Part shown: positions 25,001 through 30,467 of the stretch, piece by piece
Numbering within the stretch: position 1 is the stretch's first letter
How the letters are laid out: every line of letters begins with the position of its first letter
From: Gemmatimonadota bacterium
Lineage (GTDB): Bacteria > Gemmatimonadota > Gemmatimonadetes > Longimicrobiales > Gaopeijiaceae
DNA length: 32,731 nt
NCBI GenBank assembly: GCA_028873845.1
Contig: JAPPNO010000062.1
Span: forward strand, 1 to 32,731
Direction: 5' to 3'
Program-made: the position numbers and the translations under genes
The notes under the pieces: model-generated
Told to the model about the DNA's origin: nothing
The model's input: the letters and a program-made list of their open reading frames with translations, nothing else
The model's database searches: none

Positions 25001-25345
25001 GGCAAGGAAGACGGGCTCAAGAAGCCGGTCGCGTACTACCAGCGGCTGTACAACACCAACGCCATGAACGGCTGGTTCGTCGAGAAGGGCGATTTCATCA
25101 AGCTGCGTGAACTCTCGATCCGGTATTCGCTGAATCCCGAGTGGCTGGACGCGATCTTCCGCGGCCGGGTCACGGGGGCCGACATCAACCTCATCGGCCG
25201 GAATCTGTACACCTTCACCGACTACACCGGATACGATCCGGAGGTGGCCAACGGAAACGGCGGCTCCGACGTGATCGGGCGCATCGATTCCTACCAGTAC
25301 CCGAACTACCGCACCATCAGCGCCAGCCTGCAGCTGATCTTCTAG
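22100..25345 (+). CDS. SusC/RagA-type TonB-dependent outer-membrane receptor
   Basis: A 1081-residue outer-membrane transporter that, with its SusD partner, takes up large substrates using TonB energy. In order: a signal peptide (LLLIPAAALGCLLATQGAAGQE); a carboxypeptidase-regulatory-like beta-sandwich (GTVTGVVRDIATGQPLESAIVRL...GRYVVLNVPAGAHQLTFRILGY); the linker ELQGLVVTGLSR; a plug domain with APGIKVVRGGGQPGSTGDIMLRG, PLIIVDGI and IESIEVVKGAAGASLYGSRAANGVIQIRTKRG; and a long barrel ending in YRTISASLQLIF with the terminal Phe used for barrel assembly. Length is normal for the family. Three pairs of closely spaced cysteines (near residues 449, 834 and 896) lie in probable external loops. 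First gene of an operon with the SusD-like gene 33 bp downstream. The substrate class, sugar or peptide, cannot be decided from the sequence; no glycoside hydrolase is nearby, whereas peptidases are. Confidence 0.93.
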   Translation: MSVLLPRRSRRLGAGTVRGLLLIPAAALGCLLATQGAAGQETGTVTGVVRDIATGQPLESAIVRLDDATGGVLTTPAGRYVVLNVPAGAHQLTFRILGYDELTLDVDVVAGETTELNAELQSGALELQGLVVTGLSRATPKVKVPFTIEKLDVANIPVPAISAESFLTGKAPGIKVVRGGGQPGSTGDIMLRGATSISGGQAPLIIVDGIITTNAFDDLATLDIESIEVVKGAAGASLYGSRAANGVIQIRTKRGTGFGGRDYSRLLMLNELGQDQLQGSIQLSQNHPWLTDASGNLVDVNGNVIPDITDPDLENPALNGNSVFTSFQDGLWPSNLETFDHVARIYQPGTFTRTYGAIEGRNGDTNYRTSFEWQREGGVLPQYNDGFDRRGFRINLDHKVRDNLNVSLTTAYTQSEQEDLGSSPFYDLTFMGPYVDLLKRDPSTIGQRHCPANGCLFVNPDPLSNQDNPLYHFELIDNRDWLHDVKAAASAIWTPFSWMDVEGLFGLDRNSSRQTNYSPPGRITAEGTVVTGSLGKTQSHRQAVNGELTASITKAFGDIATRTRLRYLQRSSHYEAFAASGSDFIAVDIPRLNNLNPDSYNASSSISDVREEGYFLISVLEYRDKYILDGLARRDGSSLFGADQRWHNYYRGALAWRLSREDWWPLASVFNEFKLRGSIGTAGRRPGFAAQYETYSVSGGTITPVSLGNKDLRPQRSTEREFGVDMVVMNKASMTITYANTVSRDQILTVPLPKAGGFSSQVQNAGTLESNTLEFHTEVPLLDTEDMSWNVRLNLDRSRSNITELGRPPFRSGFFYYRDDEVFGAFYGAKWVKGCDELPSGSDCGQFQMNDDGLLVWTGGAAYTAGIANSLWGTDSQGQTGDDVFQWGMPIRAWGECETRRQGDAGCKDFLYLGNTTPDVNISFRSSFRWKDLSLYALFDGDMGAFIYNRTRQWAYRENRSGDQDQYGKEDGLKKPVAYYQRLYNTNAMNGWFVEKGDFIKLRELSIRYSLNPEWLDAIFRGRVTGADINLIGRNLYTFTDYTGYDPEVANGNGGSDVIGRIDSYQYPNYRTISASLQLIF

Positions 25346-25378
25346 CGAAGAACTCTCGAAAAGGAAAGGAGAAAGGCC

Positions 25379-27058
25379 ATGAAGAACCCAAGGCTCAACT
25401 GGAAGGTCGGCATCTGCACCGCAGTGATTGCTCTGGCGGGCGCGTGCGTAGATCTCGAGGTCACCAACTTCAACGATCCCGACAGGGAACGTGCACTCTC
25501 CAGCGCTTCGGACGTCGAGGCGCTGATCTCGGGCGGCTTCCAGGCTTGGTGGGCCACGGCCCACTACAGCTATCCCGCCGCGGCCATGAGCACCGCCGCC
25601 GACGCCCACTCCTCCTCATGGGGGAACTGGGGCATGCGCGACTCGGGCTGGGAGCCCCGCAAGGCGTACAACAACGACCCCGCCTACAGCTACAACAACC
25701 TGGCCGAGACCCCGTGGGCGGAGTCCTACCAGGCGCTCGCCGCGGTAAGGGACGGGCTGTTGACCATCGAGGACGGGGTGAGGATCCAGGAGGGCGACGG
25801 CCCGGACAACACCGAGCGACTGCAGGTCTTCGCCAAGTTCATTCAGGCCATGTCGCTGGCCAATCTGGCCGCCGTCTTCGACCAGGCGTTCATCGTCGAC
25901 GAGACCGTCGACGACATCGCCGGCCTGGAGATGCAGTCGTACACCGCGGTCTGGGCCGCGGCCGAACAGAAGTTCAACGAAGTCATCCAGATGGCGGACG
26001 GCGCGGCCTACACGATCCCGTCGCAGTGGGTCGCCTTCAACGGCGACTGGTCGGGCACGTACATGGCCGAGGTGGCGCGGGCCTACAAGGCTCGCTACGC
26101 CACCCAGGTGCCGCGGACACCCGAGGAGCGCGACGCGCTCAACTGGTCCGCGATCCTCTCGGACGCGTCCGCCGGCATTTCGAAGGACTTCTCCGGGTAC
26201 TACGAGGAAGGCGGGAACTGGGCCTGGATGAGGGCGAAGCTGCACACGGCCACCTACACCGGCTGGGCCCGGATCGACTACCGGACCATCGGTCCCTCGG
26301 ATGCTTCGGGGGCGTGGGAGACGTGGATCAACGCATCGCCCAACGACAAGCGGCCCTTCAACATCGACACCGACGACAGCCGGATCACCGCCCCCGGCGA
26401 CCCCCAGGCGAACGGGAAGTACATCCGCTACATGGGCAACAGCCCCTTCCCGGCGGACCGCGGGATCTACCACTACTCGAACTACATCGACTGGCGCTGG
26501 TACTACATCCGGCAGGCCAACTTCGTGACCGAGTGGCCGGACATGACGGACTGGGAGCTGCAGTTCATCGCGGCCGAAGCGAACTACCGGCTGGGGAACA
26601 GGGACGCCACGATGGCCCACGTCAACATGAGCCGGGCCAGGGGAGACCTGCCCCCGTTCACCGACCCCAACGGCGTGGCGCCGGGAGGCGACCGCTGCGT
26701 GCCGCAGATGCCCGACGGGTCATGCGGGGATCTCTGGGAGGCGTACAAGTACGAAAAGCGGATCGAACTCTTCCACTACGGATTCGCCACCGAGTACTTC
26801 GACGACCGCGGCTGGGGCGACCTGGTGCAGTGGACCTGGGAACAGGTTCCGGTGCCCGGGAGCGAACTCGAGCTCCTGCTGATGGAGGTCTACACCTTCG
26901 GCGGTCCCGGCGGCAACAGTTCGGCAGGTGACGCCGCCGGCTTCAGGAACTTCCTCAACGATGTCAGCCCGCCCACTCTGAGGGCAAAGGTGTGGGGAAT
27001 CGAAGCCTGGATCGCCGCGAACAGGGAGAAGATTGACCATGTGGTCGGCAGGCACTAG
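25379..27058 (+). CDS. SusD/RagB-type surface lipoprotein
   Basis: A 559-residue lipoprotein with lipobox ALAGAC (Cys23). The family pattern is visible: an early NFNDPDRERAL...ALISGGFQAWW stretch, tetratricopeptide-like helices in the first half (SYQALAAVRDGLLTIED, AKFIQAMSLANLAAVFDQAF, AEVARAYKARYATQVPR), and the C-terminal W-x-x-x-F-I-A-A-E-A-x-Y-R-L-G-N motif followed by ARGDLPPF and the closing KYEKRIELFHYG, where SusD proteins have ExxxER(F/L)ELxxEG. It caps the SusC barrel and captures substrate. A CVPQMPDGSC loop around residues 440-450 could be disulfide-bonded. ATG 25379 follows GGAAAGGAGAAAGG. Its stop lies 20 nt inside the next gene. Confidence 0.9.
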   Translation: MKNPRLNWKVGICTAVIALAGACVDLEVTNFNDPDRERALSSASDVEALISGGFQAWWATAHYSYPAAAMSTAADAHSSSWGNWGMRDSGWEPRKAYNNDPAYSYNNLAETPWAESYQALAAVRDGLLTIEDGVRIQEGDGPDNTERLQVFAKFIQAMSLANLAAVFDQAFIVDETVDDIAGLEMQSYTAVWAAAEQKFNEVIQMADGAAYTIPSQWVAFNGDWSGTYMAEVARAYKARYATQVPRTPEERDALNWSAILSDASAGISKDFSGYYEEGGNWAWMRAKLHTATYTGWARIDYRTIGPSDASGAWETWINASPNDKRPFNIDTDDSRITAPGDPQANGKYIRYMGNSPFPADRGIYHYSNYIDWRWYYIRQANFVTEWPDMTDWELQFIAAEANYRLGNRDATMAHVNMSRARGDLPPFTDPNGVAPGGDRCVPQMPDGSCGDLWEAYKYEKRIELFHYGFATEYFDDRGWGDLVQWTWEQVPVPGSELELLLMEVYTFGGPGGNSSAGDAAGFRNFLNDVSPPTLRAKVWGIEAWIAANREKIDHVVGRH

Positions 27059-27581
27059 CGCGATGCCCGGCCGTACGACCCCGAGCCACCCACGCAATGT
27101 GCTTGCGTGGGTGGCCGCGGTCACCGTCTACGGCGGGTTCGGCGCCGGCTGTGCCTCGGGCGGCGTACAGGGCTACACCGAGACGCTCTGGCGCGAGGAC
27201 ATGGGGCGGATCACCCAGGGGACGATGGATGACGGTCTCGACAAGATGATCCGAAAGTACGCCCTGCAGCTCAACCGCAGGGAAGTCAGAGGTCGCGACC
27301 TGTACTACGAGTTCGCCTGGCAGCCGCGTGACCTCTTCGCGGAGGAAGAGACCACCGGGATCACGAAGGCGCGCAACCGCATCGTGATCCGCGGCCGCAT
27401 GCTCGAGGCATCGTTCGACGGCAGCGGCGTCTTCCGCTTCACCTGGGAGGTCGAAAACGAGGTGACGTCGGCGGACACGCCCGAGTGGCATGCCAGCGTG
27501 ATGCCGTCCGAGGTGGTGGAGCAGTACCGCCCCATCTACTCGGACCTGTCGCTGGAGGTGCGATCGGGGGTGCGCAGGTAG
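27039..27581 (+). CDS. Unrecognised lipoprotein, third gene of the SusC/D operon
   Basis: A 180-residue protein that I do not recognise. From ATG 27039 (GGGAGAAG about 7 nt upstream) the N-terminus reads through a hydrophobic stretch NVLAWVAAVTVYGGFGAGC, giving a lipobox with Cys38; from the alternative ATG 27063 it would be Cys30. The mature part is charged and appears mixed alpha/beta: a helical TETLWREDMGRITQGTMDDGLDKMIRKYALQL, then beta-rich segments GRDLYYEFAWQPR, RNRIVIRGRMLEASFDGSGVFRFTWEVENEV. The last part includes ASVMPSEVVEQYRPIYSDLSLEV. It overlaps susD by 20 nt, so co-translation is expected. The position fits an accessory surface lipoprotein of the uptake complex, comparable in location, not in sequence, to SusE or SusF. 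A strong RNA hairpin falls within its signal-peptide codons. Confidence 0.75.
   Translation: MWSAGTSAMPGRTTPSHPRNVLAWVAAVTVYGGFGAGCASGGVQGYTETLWREDMGRITQGTMDDGLDKMIRKYALQLNRREVRGRDLYYEFAWQPRDLFAEEETTGITKARNRIVIRGRMLEASFDGSGVFRFTWEVENEVTSADTPEWHASVMPSEVVEQYRPIYSDLSLEVRSGVRR
27085..27115 (+). promoter_or_regulatory. 13-bp perfect hairpin in the 5' coding region of the third operon gene
   Basis: GCCACCCACGCAA (27085-27097) and TTGCGTGGGTGGC (27103-27115) are perfect complements around the loop TGTGC. The stem begins 27 nt after the susD stop and encodes residues 16-26 of the downstream lipoprotein. It could slow translation, partly terminate, or protect the upstream susC/susD message. No T-run follows. 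Confidence 0.6.
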
Positions 27582-27605
27582 CGCAGAGGCCTGCGGTCGC
27601 GTCCC

Positions 27606-29492
27606 TCAGTTCGCGAGGAGATGTATGGGGGTCACCCGGGTCCGGGTGGCCCCCGTTGCCTTGTCGACAATCTCCAGCACCAGGCGCAGATTCCCGGGCC
27701 GTTCATTCCGGAGATCGAGACCGAAGAAGTGTTCGCCTTCGGGCGCGGTCGACTCCAGCGTCACGGTGATGACGGCCCGCCCCTCGATCGGCTGGTCCGG
27801 AAGAACCGGCCCGGTCAGGCGCTGTATGCTGATGCGCACGTCGAACTCGCCGGTCTCGCCCTCGGGGACGGCGGACGGCTGGTAGATCTCGAAGTAGACC
27901 CGCATCAGGTCGTTGCGCCAGAACCTGGTGGCGGGCAGAAGCGGAACCGGCACCCCATCGAGCGACAGCTCCGGCCGGGGCGCGAGGCCCACGATCAGGT
28001 CGCTGACCTCGAACTCGGTCTCGCCGCGGCGCAGGGGGGAACCGACCACGTAGTGGCGCTGTCCGGGCAGCACGCCGATATCGGCGTCACCTTCGTCCGC
28101 GCCCTCATCCTCGACCCTGTGTTCTGCGGTGACCGAGAGGTGGCCGATGGCGTCCGGGTGGCGCAGGACCACGGTGGAGATGTCGTCCTGTCCGTCGACG
28201 GGGACCATGCCGGCACGCGCCATCTCGTTCATCCCGCGGTCGCGGACCACCACGGTGTGCCGGGCCACAAAGGGGGCCAGCACGAGGCTGTCGCCCAGCG
28301 CCCCCTTTTCGATTCGCGGCCTCCAGATCGGCGACGAGACCGCCAGCAGGAGGATCCGGGGCTCATCGCCCGCGAGGACCCTGGCAGCCTGAGCCGAAAG
28401 CGCGCTCCGGGGCGCGTCGTCCATCTCCGACGCCGCGGGGGGACGGGGTTCCCGTGCCAGCCACCGGTCGTCTTCGATGAACTGCTGCGAGGCCGCCTCG
28501 AGGAACCCCTCGCTCGGTGCCCGCGACCCGCCCCAGAGCCTCTCCAGTTCGGCCAGCCGCAGGCCGTAGGGGCCGCCGATACGGGCGAGGTCGACGTAGT
28601 AGAACCGTTCCAGGTAGTACTGGAAACGAACGTCGTTGTGCTTGTACACGCGCGCGTTGGACGGCAGCAGCCGGTGCAGGCCCTCCACCAGCTGGAACCG
28701 CCCCACCCCTTCGACGTTGCCGAATAGATAGTAGTAGAAGTCGCGCTCGTCCGGCTTTGCGTAGCGCCAGATCTCGTACTGCGGCTGGCGGTCGAACCGG
28801 GCCCAGTCCTCGTCCGAGATGCCCGCGCTCCTGCGTTCGGCCGAGTTGATGCCCAGGTGCCCCTTGATGATCCGGTCCGGCGTGCCGTACTTCACGTAGT
28901 AGATGCCGCGGTCGTCGGTCCGGTACGGTGAACTGTGGTTGTACACATAATTGCGCCGGGCGTGAAGGATGCGCTGCCAGTGCTCCACCAGGCGCTCGTT
29001 GACGGGGGTGGTCGGGGTGGGGTCGCGCTCGATCCAGAACATCTTGATCGCGAGAGCCAGCGCTTCGGGGTTCTCCCGGCCCGCTCCGATCCAGTAGTCC
29101 GCGACCTCCGAATCGGTAAGCGCGAAGGTGCGCCGGCCCTCGGCCAGGATCTCGTCGCGAATCTCCTCGCCGAACGGCCCCTGCGCCGACATCCCCCAGT
29201 AGAACATCTCCGTCGCCGCTTCCGTGAGCCGGCCCAGGCCGTGCTCCGCCACCGCCTCGATGAACTGGGTCCCGATGCGCGGGTCGTGGGCTCCCGCCGC
29301 CGTGAGGCTGTCGCGCGCGTCGGTCCAGAGCAGCAGCCCGCCCTCGACATCTCCGGCGTCGATCAGGGCGCGTCCGCGCTGCCACGGGTCGTTCGCGGCT
29401 TCCTGCGCGGGGGGCCCGGACGGCGGCCCGGCCGGGGGCTGTGCCACGCCGGGTGCCATTGCGAGCAGAAGTAGAACGCCGTGGGTGTTCAT
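27606..29492 (-). CDS. GWxTD-domain secreted protein
   Basis: A 628-residue exported protein. The signal peptide MNTHGVLLLLAMAPGVAQ is followed by a Pro/Gly spacer and helical repeat-like sequence (NDPWQRGRALIDAGDVEGGLLLWTDARDSL). A GWxTD-type region lies near residues 185-260: YRTDDRGIYYVKYGTPDRI and later QYEIWRYAKPDERDFYYYLFG, where the family typically has GWxTDRGxIYIxYGxPD and PYExWxY. The C-terminal half is beta-rich (FWRNDLMRVYFEIYQ, EFDVRISIQRL, GNLRLVLEIVDKATG). The function of this family is not known. Start ATG 29492 places the signal peptide at the N-terminus; the frame to 29912 is shadow. It lies 8 nt after the beta-barrel gene, so the two are probably one operon, and is convergent with the SusC/D operon. 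Confidence 0.82.
   Translation of the reverse strand: MNTHGVLLLLAMAPGVAQPPAGPPSGPPAQEAANDPWQRGRALIDAGDVEGGLLLWTDARDSLTAAGAHDPRIGTQFIEAVAEHGLGRLTEAATEMFYWGMSAQGPFGEEIRDEILAEGRRTFALTDSEVADYWIGAGRENPEALALAIKMFWIERDPTPTTPVNERLVEHWQRILHARRNYVYNHSSPYRTDDRGIYYVKYGTPDRIIKGHLGINSAERRSAGISDEDWARFDRQPQYEIWRYAKPDERDFYYYLFGNVEGVGRFQLVEGLHRLLPSNARVYKHNDVRFQYYLERFYYVDLARIGGPYGLRLAELERLWGGSRAPSEGFLEAASQQFIEDDRWLAREPRPPAASEMDDAPRSALSAQAARVLAGDEPRILLLAVSSPIWRPRIEKGALGDSLVLAPFVARHTVVVRDRGMNEMARAGMVPVDGQDDISTVVLRHPDAIGHLSVTAEHRVEDEGADEGDADIGVLPGQRHYVVGSPLRRGETEFEVSDLIVGLAPRPELSLDGVPVPLLPATRFWRNDLMRVYFEIYQPSAVPEGETGEFDVRISIQRLTGPVLPDQPIEGRAVITVTLESTAPEGEHFFGLDLRNERPGNLRLVLEIVDKATGATRTRVTPIHLLAN
27627..27654 (+). 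terminator. Hairpin at the end of the SusC/D operon, inside the convergent gene
   Basis: GGGGGTCACCCGG (27627-27639) pairs with CCGGGTGGCCCCC (27642-27654) at 12 of 13 positions plus one T-G pair. It lies 45 nt past the lipoprotein stop at 27581. It is within the last codons of the convergent GWxTD gene, so it would act as a terminator only for plus-strand transcripts. Confidence 0.45.
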
Positions 29493-29500
29493 GGCCGGGG

Positions 29501-30328
29501 TCAGAAGATGTGCGCGCTGGTCGACAGCTCGAAGCGAAGCACGTGGTACCAGTTGCCGTCGGTGCGCGCGGATCCGCCCGTGTAACGTCCGGTCGCCCCG
29601 TTGACACCCAGTTCGAACACCAGTCGCTGCAGTTCGGTCTGCACCCCGGCCCCGGCAAGAAGGATCGAATGCGGCTTCGGATCCTCGTAGAGGTCGAGAA
29701 TCGCCTCGCACACCCTGTAGGAGTCGCCGTCCGAGGCAGGGGGACATTGCGGAAGCGTAAAAGCGAATCCCCGCATGCCCACACCGGCCGAGATGACCGG
29801 CCGGACCAGTCTCTCCGGTCCGCCCGAAACCAGGCGGACGACTGCGGAAACGGTCCAGATGTCGGCCGGAATATACCTCTTTTCGCACAGCGGCCCCTCG
29901 AAGAGCTCGCAAACGGCGATCTGCCCCGTGACTTCGCCGTCACTCAACGTCTCCCACCCGACGCGCGCCGTGAAATCACGGGCGGGCACGCGCACCTCGA
30001 AGCCCCCGCCGTAGAGCGCGGCGGAGCTCAGTTCGCTGACGGTTTCAAGCAGTCGCAGGCCCGGTGCGTCGCTCGCCGCGTTGTTGGCCATCCGGGCGCC
30101 GGAGATCTGGTATCCGCCCTTCATCCACAGGGCCAGCTGCCAGGAGCGGCCCTGAGCTTCCTGCTCTTCCTGGGCGACTGCGCCCGGAGCGGGCAGGAGG
30201 ACGAGGGCCAGGGCTGCGAGCAGTCCGCGGACCAGGCCGGCCGAGCGTGGAGAGCGGCGGCGCGGCCGGCCGGCATGGCGCGCCGGGATGTGAATGACAG
30301 GGCTATCGGGGGTGGTCGTTTTCGCCAC
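29501..30328 (-). CDS. Outer-membrane beta-barrel-like protein
   Basis: A 275-residue exported protein. A basic N-region is followed by the hydrophobic GLLAALALVLLPAPGAVAQE signal peptide. The mature part has many short amphipathic strands (WQLALWMKGGYQISGARM, SAALYGGGFEVRVPARDFTARVGWETL, DIWTVSAVVRLV, LVRPVISAGVGMRGFAF, HSILLAGAGVQTELQRLVFELGVNGATGRY) and ends WYHVLRFELSTSAHIF. A terminal Phe is typical of outer-membrane barrels. Four cysteines (AVCELFEGPLCE and PQCPPASDGDSYRVCE) lie in probable loops. The start is GTG 30328 with AAAGGA about 6 nt upstream. It is immediately upstream of the GWxTD gene. Function unknown beyond an envelope role. Confidence 0.72.
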   Translation of the reverse strand: MAKTTTPDSPVIHIPARHAGRPRRRSPRSAGLVRGLLAALALVLLPAPGAVAQEEQEAQGRSWQLALWMKGGYQISGARMANNAASDAPGLRLLETVSELSSAALYGGGFEVRVPARDFTARVGWETLSDGEVTGQIAVCELFEGPLCEKRYIPADIWTVSAVVRLVSGGPERLVRPVISAGVGMRGFAFTLPQCPPASDGDSYRVCEAILDLYEDPKPHSILLAGAGVQTELQRLVFELGVNGATGRYTGGSARTDGNWYHVLRFELSTSAHIF

Positions 30329-30392
30329 TTTCAGTCCTTTCCGGGGGAAGTTGGCGGCCGTGATGCCGCCCGCGTCCCGCGCAGTTCCGCCG

Positions 30393-30432
30393 CACTTCGA
30401 AAGCTGCCGCCGGCGCTGTGCGGCGGCAAGTG
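30393..30432 (-). terminator. Stem-loop downstream of the DPP-IV-type gene
   Basis: TGCCGCC (30405-30411) pairs with GGCGGCA (30422-30428), with CACTT (30393-30397) and AAGTG (30428-30432) as a possible outer stem. It is in the 139-bp gap between the peptidase stop and the start of the beta-barrel gene. No T-run follows. Confidence 0.4.
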
Positions 30433-30467
30433 GGCGCCGGTGGCTCCGATGGGTGCGGAGGCGGCCG

